From Glandiceps talaboti (lineage: Eukaryota; Hemichordata; Enteropneusta; Spengelidae), in assembly GCF_964340395.1 (NCBI RefSeq), contig NC_135564.1:19937107-20001106 (forward strand): a stretch of DNA of 64,000 nucleotides. Direction: 5' to 3'. Positions 35,206-47,700 of the stretch are shown one piece after another (the stretch's first letter is position 1; each line of letters opens with the position of its first letter). Made by a program: the position numbers and the translations under genes. The notes beneath the pieces are model-generated. The model worked only from the letters and a program-made list of their open reading frames with translations, was not told where the DNA came from and made no database searches.

Positions 35206-37717
35206 TATGAAGATTGACTGTTTGATTATATAATGATATACAATCACAACTTTAGCAGATGACAATTCAGATCTCGGTCAAATTATTTAAAACGATTTAT
35301 TTCAAATATATCCATTACCCATTATCAGTCTTATAGCTGTCATCCAAACTCTGCATTGAGAAAACACAGTAGTTTAGAAAATACAAATCATTATGATACA
35401 AAGTTATCTTTCATGCAAAGCTGCACAACCTGGAATGTTATATGTTTTGTTAAATATAATAATTACTTGTAATATTGTACACCCTGAACAGTATTGCATC
35501 ACCTGTGGGTAAACACATTTAATGTAGCTTTATACATGATATGAATTAATTTATACAATAAATCAAATCAAATTAATTTTTGGGTCCACATCATAAAATC
35601 AGCGCCCTCAATTGATAAGATTGATCACTGATTAATATAATATGTACAAGGTATTATTGTTGGTATTAGCAGTTTTCAGTTAGTATATTGTGGTGTGACA
35701 ATGATCCTCCAGTTACAATTAGTTCAGTTCTAACATGGAGACAGATTCAACAAGCTTTAGATCAAGATTTAAACTTGTCACTACACTACCTACAGATAAT
35801 ATTGATCCCTAAATACTAGATACAATGTCTCTCTCTAAGTAATTGACCAATTTTTAGTGAATATGTCTTTGGTTACTTGATGACAGTTGCAGCTTGTGCA
35901 GGTTTAAATCTACTCTTTTCATACTAGACTGATAGTTAGATATCTTTATACTTATATCGTGTACATCTTGAAGTAGATGATGATGTAATATTACCTTATA
36001 CATTATCCGTCAGGATCATTCAGAGACAGAGTAGTCTCCCAGTAGATAGCCAGACATGTGGTGTAACTTGTTAGGTCATACTGTTACAGTGTTGTGATTA
36101 GTTATGACAAAACATTCCACTGTGGGCTGTAGCAGACTACATAAATGGTAGACTGTAAGATAAAATGTTGTGTCATTCCACCCTCTCTAGCCTCCTCTTT
36201 CCGGTGTGTGAGGGCGCCCCGTGCACAGCGTACCTTACAGAGTAGGGGTTGACGGATGTGAGAGGGCACCCCGTCACGACATACCTTACAGACTGCATAA
36301 ATGGGTAATAGCAATGATGATGGAAGCTTACTGAAATTAAGATTGTGTAAAGTTTAAAGTCTGTAAAATGTACACAGGGAGTTACCCAAAGATAAAATAC
36401 TGCATGGGTCTTATCATGGACTAGCTGGTAAACCCAGAAATCTTGCAGGTCTAAATGTTTATAGTTTATGTCTGTCAAAACCAAACATGCTGCTATGAAT
36501 GATATCATCATGTGATTGCATGGAATTCTTTATGTATTACCAATGGGAAGTTATTATAGGTTTCCTCACAGGAGCAAAGTTTATGTGACAATTCATATTC
36601 AACACTCAGGCCATAGTAGTGCTTGAATTACTGGTAATTGCATTAGCTAATTTCCACTTTGTATCTCTTTGTTATGGTTTGTAGGCCAGATACTCAAAGT
36701 GTAAATACACAACATGCAATTATATCATTCACACTAAAGGTATACTAAGATGTGAAAATAAAGAGATTTAGTAGCAAAGGTTAGGATCCGTATAACAAGC
36801 AATTTACATATCGACAAACTGAAAGATACCAGCATTAAATTGAATCCATGCCAAGATTTTGTTTTTACCAAGTTCACAATATTTCAATTCAGTGATAGTT
36901 AAGTATCTCATACAGTATTATGAATGTAATGGGTTAAAGCGTGAACTTTGAACTGGATGTTATCTTTTCTCCAGAATGTGTATTCTTAACTCTAGAGGGC
37001 GCCATACATCAGCAACTTTATAGGTAGACAGTACACACTAGATGTAATATTGATGGTTCATACATTGAGCTATACTTCATTATAACAACCCCTCCCCCAC
37101 TAAATAAATGAGTAAAAAACCTTTATTTCATTCAGTAATATAAAAACTAGACAACAAAATAGATGATTAAGTCCAAAGAAATATTCAATAGGACATTTTA
37201 GGGCCAAAGTTTGTCAATTTAATTCAAATTTTCCAGTAGTCATGTAAATTATAGAAAACTTACACATGTACAGATTGTATATGTAGTTACCATAGAAACA
37301 CCTTGGCAAGTACTAGTATATCGGATATGCAGTAACATATTGATATTGAAACCCATTTTATTTCATGGCTTGTACATGACTTTTATAACTTATAAGTATC
37401 AACCAGTATTACAAATTAATAGTAAAAATTACACATCCACAAAATAGCCTAATTCTGTATTCCAATTACTCTAATACTTTTACTGGTTTGCATAAAGTGC
37501 TATGCTCCTTGTTAATGTATCATTGACATGTATAATATTATGGCTGTTTATATGTTTTTCAAATGTTTAATATTAGACTCCTTTTGTTAAAATGAGTTCA
37601 ACTCTGAAGACCATCATCAATGACTTGAAGTAGCAGCCCTGCTGTGACATAGATGTAAACCCAGTTAAGCAAACTGCCACTTTGCGGAACTGATGTAGCT
37701 ATATCATTATAAGTCAA
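35206..37717. other. Gene-free interval with old dispersed repeat
   Basis: About 35460-35830 is a diverged relative of 58590-58810 (shared TAATATTGTACA-CCTGAACA, ATCACCTGTG and CTACAGATAA words). No gene features are supported elsewhere in the interval except the GGCGCCC repeat listed separately. Confidence 0.5.
36196..36297. repeat. GGCGCCC dispersed repeat, tandem pair
   Basis: Two tandem copies of GTGAGAGGGC(G/A)CCCCGT followed by ACCTTACAGA. Same family as 481-556 and 46270-46372. Confidence 0.6.
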
Positions 37718-38070
37718 AGTCTAGTTCCAATATGATCCATGTTACGTTTATCTTCTCATATTACGTATAGTCAATGTCGTTACTCTAGGCATTAAATGTT
37801 GTTAAACCCCATGCTGGGCAAAGCGTAAATAGCACGTCAGTAGTAATCCATCACAATTTGACAGGCTGTTGTAATTCAGACAATTGCTCATTAATATTCA
37901 TTTGGTACAGCTGTTTTGACTATGTCCAACCAAACTCCACCTCCAGTTTATATGAATGCCGCGCTGTCAGTGGTATCACAGATTTCTGTGCTCAAGTAAT
38001 GACTTTGACTAGACGTGATGTGTGAAGATAAACATATACATTGTAACATGATCAAATTGGAACTAGACTA
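37718..38070. repeat. Foldback MITE family AGTCTAGTTCC, copy 1
   Basis: Inverted ends AGTCTAGTTCCAATATGATC and (reverse complement) AGTCTAGTTCCAATTTGATC, about 353 bp overall. The interior words AGTAGTAATCCATCACAATTTGACAG, CAATTGCTCATTAAT and ACTCCACCTCCAGTTT recur, some inverted, in the element at 40856-41227, so the two are one family. Spacer beyond it to 39357 has no feature. Confidence 0.8.
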
Positions 38071-39357
38071 TGAGTCACAGCCTAAAGCCAAAAATGTGCT
38101 TGTTGACACATTGTGCAGCACACTTGTTATTCATAATGATTTATCCATTGATTTGCCATATGGCTGGTTAACTCATTTCTAGAATACTGCTTGTTTATTT
38201 TTTAAGACTTGAGTGTTAGTATAGTGAGTATTTAGTGGCAAATTGTTATGTATCAGTAGTGTGATATCAATTACTAAAACTGGTTGTGTCTTGAGTGTTT
38301 GCCCTCTTTTATTATACTTGTAAACTACTCTTATTGGCCATACAGATTGGTTGTTTGTTTTGCATGAAAATCAATAAATTCTTCTTTGAATTACACCATC
38401 TTGTGTATGTATGGTCCAGTTCACTTATTTTATTTTTGTTATTTGTGTGTGTGTGTGTGTTTGTGATTGCATGTGTCATCAAGTTTGTGGTATTCAAGTT
38501 CTGAATTCCATGCCAACTAAAAACTGACCACTGACCATGTATTTGAACAGCGCCCTCTTTCTTTCTGTTGGTAATGATTAGTTCAATTTGCTCCAGAATT
38601 TGCCCAATCATGATCAAGAAAATAGCTCCTTTATCTACATTGGCATTTCCTTGAACTCTTTTCTGTTTTCCATTTTAAGACAGAAACATTCAGTTAAACT
38701 AACAACTCAATAAGCCATAGTCCAGTCCTGAGAAAGACAAAAGATTGTGTAGATTGGCCACTGGGTGTGCTGTTCAGAAGCAGAGTGTGATTTATAGCCT
38801 CAATTGAAAAATCTACTATTCCTACTGTTTTACTACACAATTTGGTAGTATTCTCAGCCGCAACACAAATTACTAACATTTTTTTCAGATGACTTAATTT
38901 TTAGAAACTTGCTGAGTTGTAGTAACCACATTTTCTTGATTTCTTGTATTGTTCATGTTAATTTAGCCCTCATATGGTGCACCCTCTTGTGACACTTTTG
39001 GGAAAATAACTGCAAGATGGTAGCTGTTATATGGTGTATCAGCTTATCTCATAAAACTCCAAGAATACAGATACACAAGTCACATGGTTAGACAGTGAAT
39101 TTTGGGGCTAATATCAGAGAGTATAAAAAAGCAACACTGCTGTAAGTCATACATCTTGTGTCCAGCAATTGGCATTTTTATTGACTGTCAATTACACCCC
39201 ACACAATAACAATATAGGAAAAAAGAAATGTACTGAAATAGGTGTACTGTACATAATAAAAACTGTGTTACCAGCATTAAATGCTAGCAACTATTAAAAG
39301 TTTTATAAATAATAATTGTGCATTTCCAGAACATAACTTGAAAATTGAATTGACCAT
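38071..39357. other. Gene-free spacer
   Basis: A short (GT)n run at about 38443-38461; otherwise nothing recognised. Confidence 0.5.
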
Positions 39358-39899
39358 GTACCAAGGGTAGTTATTAACTCTCCAGTGTTATCCAACATTG
39401 GATTTACCAAGGGTAGTTATTGACTCTCCAGTGTTATCCAACATTGGATTTACCAAGGGTAGTTATTAACTCTCCAGTGTTGTCCAACATTGGATTTACC
39501 AAGGGTAGTTATTAACTCTCTAGTGTTGTCCAACATTGGATTTACCAAGGGTAGTTATTGACTCTCCAGTGTTATCCAACATTGGATTTACCAAGGGTAG
39601 TCATTGACTCTCCAGTGTTATCCAACATTGGATTTACCAAGGGTAGTTATTAACTCTCCAGTGTTGTCCAACATTGGATTTACCAAGGGTAGTTATTAAC
39701 TCTCCAGTGTTGTCCAACATTGGATTTACCAAGGGTAGTTATTAACTCTCCAGTGTTGTCCAACATTGGATTTACCAAGGGTAGTTATTAACTCTCCAGT
39801 GTTGTCCAACATTGGATTTACCAAGGGTAGTTATTAACTCTCCAGTGTTGTCCAACATTGGATTTACCAAGGGTAGTTATTGACTCTCCAGTGTTATCC
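39358..39899. repeat. Minisatellite, 46-bp unit, about 12 copies
   Basis: Head-to-tail copies of TACCAAGGGTAGTTATTAAC-TCTCCAGTGTTATCCAACATTGGATT. Each unit holds a perfect inverted repeat, ATCCAA-CA-TTGGAT, in the ATCC variants. Variants (TTATCC/TTGTCC, TTAAC/TTGAC) are arranged in blocks, indicating recent amplification. Confidence 0.96.
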
Positions 39900-40855
39900 T
39901 TGGTTTCATAAATGATAAACATATTGCTAATACATTGTATAAGAATACTGATTATCAACTCAATTATCTAATCCCAAACCAATTGACAATTTCTATTTTT
40001 TTTACAAAATCTTAACTACTCTGACTGTTACAAGTTGTAACATTTTGATTGAAGCTCACTGACTGATCATGGAATAATTACTGTGTTCCCAAAAAATTTG
40101 CATTGTTCTCACAAATCTTTATTTGAAGTTCTGATCTCTCTCAGCATAAAACACAAAATCAGTGATGTTCATCCTGCCTGTATAAGTATCACATTATCTT
40201 TAGTTAACTATCAGTGGGGTTAATCTTGCTATATGGTAATGGATGAACTTGACCTTGGTTAGACTTCTTTTCATGTAACTATATTCTTACATGCAAATTT
40301 TGATTGTCATTCAAATTGAACCCAGCAACTTGCTCAACAATGTCTTGCAGGTTTCTGTGAAATTGATTTCTTTGAACTATTAAAACCAATGTGATGTACC
40401 AATGTCTAAGTAGTTTCTTGTTGCACAGCAAACTTTGGTGTTCCCCTATCTTTTACTATGCAGTAACCAATGTGTGTCCCCTCTAAGCTAATCTGATGCA
40501 CCACTGTCACAATCATTTCTTGTCACACCAAATTTAGTGTTTATCCATCCCTTATGCTGTGATTCACAAAACAAAATCCATGTTTTGTAATTTTGACCTC
40601 TATCAATAACATTTGTCCTTTATTTAGTGGGTATATTGCTGGTCACAGTTCTATGCCCACGACAGATTTCTATTTGAATATTGCAAAAACATGGTCTGTA
40701 AACAAGGATTGATTAAACGTCATTTCGTTATCACCAGCTATATCTCACTAATATCTTACACTAACATTGTGATATTATATACAGTATGAGGTTTGGAGGT
40801 GACTTTATGTGGTCAAAGGAGGTAGAACTGATAGGATGTTACAATGTGTATACAC
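39900..40855. other. Gene-free spacer
   Basis: No ORF, RNA gene or repeat recognised. Confidence 0.5.
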
Positions 40856-41227
40856 TTAGTCTAGTTCCTATACGACGTATTACAATTACTACCATCATCA
40901 CCACTCACATATAGGGAAAGTCGTTATTCTAACACAGATATCTGTGCTACCCCTGACTGCGTTCATATAAACGTGATGACGTTATTATGTCTCCACAGGA
41001 TTTTAGTTTCAAACTGGAGAGGTGGAGTTCAGTTAATGAGCAATTGTCTAAATGAACTAACTAATTACAACTGTCTGTCAATTTGTGATGGATTACTACT
41101 GACATGTGTTGTTTACCTTTCACATAGTCAGGGGTAGCACATATTTCTGTGTTAGAATAATGACTTTCCCTATATGTGAGTGGAGATGATGGTAGTAATC
41201 ATACTGCATCGTATAAGAACTAGACTA
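40856..41227. repeat. Foldback MITE family AGTCTAGTTCC, copy 2 (arms ~110 bp)
   Basis: The left arm (TTAGTCTAGTTCCTATACGA and onward through CACTCACATATAGGGAAAGTC and TGTGCTACCCCTGACT) is matched almost completely in reverse complement by 41115-41227. Flanks GTATACAC and GTATACAT suggest an 8-bp target duplication with one difference. No ORF. Confidence 0.85.
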
Positions 41228-43612
41228 GTATACATCATACACTTCACTATTCATGGAAAACAGAAACAGTAGTCTTCAAGTAAATAGTATTCAAGCAACT
41301 TAAGCTTAACATGCACTGGTACAAATGAATCACAATTGCATACAATAGAATACATTTTAGAAGATACAAAACTCATGGCTTTGCCAGTGTATCTTCACCC
41401 CCTCCCCTCCCACCACCCCTGTAATGAACCGAACCTCTCAATTAACTAAGCTGTTCCATTAATTGATAAGTTTCAAAATTTGAGGGAAAAAACCATGCAT
41501 ATATCAATTCTCTAATTTTCTTCATTTCAAGTTGACAGAAATTTGATCTCACTGATGACAAAGTCACAGGAAATCTGATTCTCATCCTAAAATTCTTACA
41601 AAAGTAACCTTACTCTATTGAGATATTCTGAGTTTACTTCTATCGATAAACAAAACCATGTACATTGTAGATTTTGTCATGTGTAAACTTACATTATGTT
41701 CTAGTATAACAATAACCATGTAATATGTTATTTTCTAACTAACCATTCATTTCAGAGTTGAGACACTTATTTCTGGAAGGAATATAGCACAACTGTTTTG
41801 AGTAGGAGAGAATTAACAAACAAACAAGTGGGTTCAAATTCATCAGAACATTACAAAGAAAGTGAAAAGTATTCAAGAAAAAAAAATTGCCCAATTTTTT
41901 GGCAATATCTGAATGTAAAATGTGAAAGAAGAAACAGAAACTGTAGTATGTCTGTTAACTAAGGTCATTGACCTTGCCATAGCCTGATTGCTAAACTCTT
42001 CTCTTTGTGACATCACAAAATTGCATGGTCTAGGTGGGACTGGAAATCCCCGAAAACTCAAAGTAAATTAGACCAGAATCAAGTGAAAAACTTAAGGTGT
42101 TTACAGACACTTTTTTTGAGTTTTAAAAACTAGAAATAAATTCTTTACAAACAAAATCATTTCAAAAAGGATTGGATATCAATTATTCTGTTTTGTCATA
42201 AAAATCAGAGTCCCAAAAAAGTAAAATATTACACAGCTCTACTGTAACAGTAAAACTGGGAACAACAGTTTGAATAATAATACTAACATCTCTGCTTACA
42301 GGTTCCTAACAGAAATCAACATTCACTGCATTGTACAAGGAATCTATCTCTGTACACAAAATATCATGTAGAATTACTTTGTGGTAAAACTAGCATACCA
42401 CACTTACCAATATAACAGTTTATTTCTGTACAAAAAATATATTACTGAAAATTAATTGTCTCAGTGTTGTGTGTAATCAAATGATGGAAAGACATTTATA
42501 CATAAGGCAAAATGAAACTTTTAAAACTATTAGGTTGGATTAACAAAAATCCACAATATAATACAAGCAATTTGTCTGCAAGTAGTAAAATAAAATCAGT
42601 CTTCCTTGCATGGAATTATCACTAATTCACGGCTAGATACACAGTTGTACCTTGATCTGTAAATATTACAGTGGTACCAACAACAAGTTGGTAAAAGACA
42701 AACAAAATTTGAAGGAAAATAGTTTATTCTTGCAAAAATACTACTTTTCTTTTAAATAATCTGAATAAATCAAAACTTTTTATTAGACCAGTCGTTGAGG
42801 GCGCTCTTATCATCCCTTTCCTCAAAAGGGGAAGGGATGACAAGGATGCCCCAGTGATGTATTTTACCATCTAAACATTTACTTCAAGTTGACAAATTGT
42901 TACTGATTACAGTCCATATGCAGTAACCTGTGTGTTTACAATACTCTGGGTTACTATATTTTCAAGGGCTGAAAAGAGAAATTGGCTGTCTTGGACCTAA
43001 TGTTCAGTGATTTAGGAAGGTACACATGGTATCTAGGAATAAAAAGAACATTCACAGGGTTTTATGCAAAAAACACAGCTGTGAAAATTATGAAAATAAA
43101 ATTCAAACTATGTGAACATTTAGTATTTGATAGTATTGATTATCATATATTGAAGTGACGCCATTTTCTTACTAATGTTACTATTACTAGTTTCTAGTAA
43201 TTTGAAATCCTTGGGTGTTATAATAATTCTTTTCCTGGTAGGCAAACAGGTATGTGATATCTTACTAAAAATAAGAGAATTCTTAACAATTACTGGGGCT
43301 GAAACAAAATGGTGGCCTTATTTGAATTGTGTTTCTATAGTAACAACACTGTTGTTAAATCAATAACTTGGACTTTGCTGAGAGGATTGTTGGATATATA
43401 AAATTGCACATCTCTGTTTAACTAAGAGTATTGTGACAAGTGACAAATAATTAAAGGTATATATGGTGGTATACAGTGGCACACAAATTGACAATCAGTC
43501 CATCAAGAATAATACTCTAACGTATATTATGTGAAAAAATAATTACTCAAATGTACCATTTTGAAAAAACGAAATTTTCAATTTCACTTTACTCAAAATT
43601 ATGTGCAGTGTT
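41228..43612. other. Gene-free / downstream region of the FBXL17-like gene
   Basis: Probably includes the minus-strand 3' UTR. TTTATT (AATAAA on the minus strand) occurs near 42723 and 42779 as possible polyadenylation signals. A perfect-looking short hairpin CATCCCTTTCC/GGAAGGGATG lies at about 42812-42840. No ORF supported. Confidence 0.4.
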
Positions 43613-43905
43613 TTAATTTGCGTTATCACGCATACTTTCGTCGTCAAAGACAAATCCGTGTCTTCTTGCTTCATCGATAAGTCTCTTGCTATCTAAAAGA
43701 AACGTACTGTAATGTATGCGCGGAAACCTCGTCACTAATTCTTCCACCGTTTTATGTTGAACTCGATCGCATCTGGTGAGTCCGAGGTGTTCCAGTTGTT
43801 TACACGTCTCCGATATCGCCGTCGTGCCTCTGTCCGTAACTCCCTGACACCACCCTACATCAATATGGGTAATACTTCTGCTGAACCTTCCGATATCTAT
43901 CAACG
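43613..43905 (-). CDS. FBXL17: FBXL17-like distal terminal exon (full-length tail)
   Basis: This exon begins in phase 1 after a good acceptor (TTTCTCTCTGCCAG) and encodes ALIDIGRFSRS, HIDVGWCQGVTD, LGLTRCDRV, FPRIHYST and then a 30-residue tail with DSKRLIDEARRHGF. The tail aligns in place with the C-terminal segment of vertebrate FBXL17, so this is the ancestral-like ending. It is richer in CpG than the proximal exon. The stop is at 43613-43615. Confidence 0.85.
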
Positions 43906-44654
43906 CTGGCAGAGAGAAAAAAACAGAAAAAAAAGGCCCATCAAAAACGAATTCGTCTTAATCGTCGATGCTTGTACTGTAGTGAATAGTTGGAAACTTT
44001 TCCTTTAATTCCTCCAAGGTTTCCAATTTCACTTGATTGCATCTTGCAAGGCCCAGATACAGCAGCTGAGGACGAGATTTGGAAATTTGTCTAGCTCCAT
44101 GGTCGGTTATATGACGGCACCAACCAACGTCAACACGTACTATGGTTTTAGTGTACTTGCCAACACTTATCAAAGCTGACAGAAAAGAACACAGAAAAGA
44201 AAGAGAAAAAACACAATCACAAAGAATCCGAAGTTTCAGGAAAGAAAACAAAATGAATTGTGTTTTCCCCTAACCACCTATAGATAGTGTGACAAGTTGA
44301 TTGGTGTATCAGAAGTCTGCCGAAATTGAAAAGAAGTTATCCACGACAGGACTAAGCCAGTGTTAATGAGAACATTCCTGATTATCAAGAATATGATACA
44401 TGTAAATGGAAATAGTGGAAATTGAAAAAAGAGTTCACAGCCTTTAACATATTTCATATAGTAATATATATCCAGTCTATCTATGTATTCTTATACATAC
44501 ATACATACATACATACATACATACATACATACGTACGTACGTACGTACGTACGTACGTACATACACACACATACATACATACACACACACACATACATAC
44601 ATACATACACACATACATACACACACACATACATACACACACGCGCGCGTGTGT

Positions 44655-44736
<82 letters not shown>

Positions 44737-47700
44737 CATTTGATACACACTTTACAACATTCCAAAACAAAAAATCAACTTCAATTTATGAATGGAACAT
44801 ATTCCAAACTGACCAGTTAGAAAATGTTGATATCTAATTTCTAAACAAACAATTCTAAAATGAAAACCCATGCTATGTCAGATAATACTGACAGTATCCA
44901 TGGTTACGTTGACAAAACACTGAGTATTGTGATACCTTTATACTCAACATAATCCATGTAACAGCTTGAAGTAATATGGTCTTTACAAACAGACATACAG
45001 TTTTATATTCAGTACATTCAAATCAAAGCATTTCATGGAAATTAAAGAAAACATTTTAAACAGTAGAGATAGACAAACGGAAATTTGGACAAACAGGGTT
45101 AACACACATGAGTTGAAAAGTTGTCTTGGGTCAAAGGTTACAATGATGGAAGGGGTCAACATGGGATATATGTACATGTATTAAAATACTGCCATAATAT
45201 CGTATTACCTTCATCAGTAACACTGCAAGACACAAGGAATAGGTTCTTCAACTTCTTGCCATTTTTAGCAATGAATGCAACACACTCATCATTAACTTGA
45301 CTACAGAGACACAGGTTTAAAGTAATCATATGCTCACACTGGAAGACTACCGTTTTGATTGCTTCGGTTGTTACTGTGCGTAGATAACTCAGATCTAGAC
45401 TTCTCAGATGTGCCAACTGAAAAAAGTCAAATATAGAATATTATTTTGTTACTAATACTTACTGCTATAATACATAATTCACTAAACAATGACAACTTGA
45501 TGATTGTCAACAGTCACTTGTACATATTTGTACTGTACATGGTATACAAAGAGTTGCGTACTGCAATTTTGTGAAAATTCATTCACAAAAAAAATTCATT
45601 CAAAATTCAAATTCAAATTTTGTATGGCAAATAGTGTATTGTACTTGTAGGCTTGATTATTTAACATAGAATGCACTTGAGAAATAAACTTTATGAACTT
45701 TTGCTGTTACTTTGTTCCAGAAAACTCTAACATATTCTCAGTAAAAATCAACTAAAAAAAGTCTAAGGTCATAATACAAACTTTTTATATAGCGCAGGAT
45801 TCTATATCCCATGGAATGATTCTATGAATACTACCAATACACTACTATCTCACCTTGGCAATTTCATGAACTCCAAATGAAGACACACCAGTGGCATGGA
45901 CACACAGTGTCTGTATTTTGGGACAGCCAGCTATGAGTTGTTTCATACAACCATCAGTCACCTAACAAAGATACATATATGACAGATATAATATTAAATA
46001 CATATCAAATACATAGCTGCTGAAAGGAGTCACATTCAGTGATACTGTAAAATTACTCTACAGTAAAAAAAAACTTCGACAGCTGCCAGTTATACGAATA
46101 CAAAACTGGCAGTTTAGATTTTACACTAATTTCTCAATCACAATAATTTTTATTTCACATTATGGTTGTAATCTTATGCCAAAAAGAGTTGTTCCATCAC
46201 AAGATTTTGTTGATGTCAGAACAACTGTCTATGGTCTATTAGTGACATACGAACTTCAATTGCAACCAAACCCTGTAAAGAGTAGTTTGCAAGGTATGCT
46301 ATGACAGGGCGCCCTCATGCAACAGCTAGCAGATAGGGCTGGTCTGACCTGTCGTATCTTACAGACTATGGAAAAAGCAATCTGAAAATAATTTATGCAT
46401 GCCAAGTAGTAGTTTTCTACGAGTCTAGTGATTTATACTGATGTCAAAAACTCTACACTTTTTTATAAATTAACATTGATACAACTGGGGTGGATGGAGC
46501 GGTTCTTTGAGAAATTTGGAAATAAAATCGGAAAAAGTAAACATACAGTACATGTATTCCTTGGGCATTACCATATGTTGCATGTCAACTAAGTGAAATA
46601 TCAAAGTACACTGTGCAATTGTTCATGGTTTATACTTACATTTGTATTGTCTTGGCATGTTAATAGTAGTAGTTTTGGGGCATGTTTACCAACAGCTACC
46701 AGCGCTTGATTGGTGATACTGGAACAGGCATTTATTCTAAGATGTGTTAGTTTACAACAACCCTTTACAATCTGTAAAAGAAACCAATAACAAGTCAGTT
46801 ACATGGTCTACAAACAAATAACAAGTCAGTTACATGGTCTACAAGCACAAAGTCTGTGAATTGAGGTACTTTTGATTTTTTTTGCCAAGACTTTGTAAGT
46901 GCCTGATAAGCAAGTTGTGCAATACTTTCTGAGTTGTGATACAGTTATTTGAACCAGAATTTTTCTTCAACTCTTCACGATAAAGATACTTCCAAATATT
47001 TATGAAACCAAAACCATGAATCTGTTAACACCTGAGGCAACCTTTGTTAGAGAAATGTCATTAAATGGCCAGTTTGAAACAACTGCAATTCATCTACTTT
47101 TGTTATCCAGATGATTCTTGGAACCTTGAATAATGTGAATGTTTCTAGACGCAGGATATCTCCCCAGGCCTAAATTACACCCCACGATTTCTTGAGAATG
47201 AGAGATATATTTGCATAACAATACATTCTTTTGTTATCAATATTTCTTATGAGGCTATCAAATGTGTTATTGGAAAGGGGGGGGGGGGGAGGGGTTGTCA
47301 CCGAGACTAAAACCCAATCTAACCCCACCTTCTACATGTAAAGTATAGTATGTACTATCAAACCAGAGTGACTTTACCATTTAGGCAGCATGATGTTTCT
47401 TGTATCTCACGTATGCTTTTTTGTTACAAATTACATAAAACAAATTACAGACAGTGATAAATTGCAAACAAACAAAATATTACATTTTATCTCACTATGA
47501 ACACACATCAACATCTGTGTATCTGCCGTAAATAACAAAAACATCTAAACATCTTAGTACTCCTGGTGTACATCAAAATAACATAATGCACTTGGTGTAC
47601 ACAAAAATAACAGTGCACCTGGTATACACAAGGAAAATTGAAACACAGTTTTACAATTTAGTTTGTGTTCACAGTGAGATAAAATGTAATATTTCATGTG

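Noticed and set aside
39358-39899. CRISPR-like regular repeats
   Set aside because: Units are contiguous without unique spacers and the genome is eukaryotic, so these are minisatellites; the same holds for 2027, 34140 and 54694.
44422-44837. Frames rich in Tyr/Thr/His or Val/Cys
   Set aside because: Translations of a compound microsatellite.
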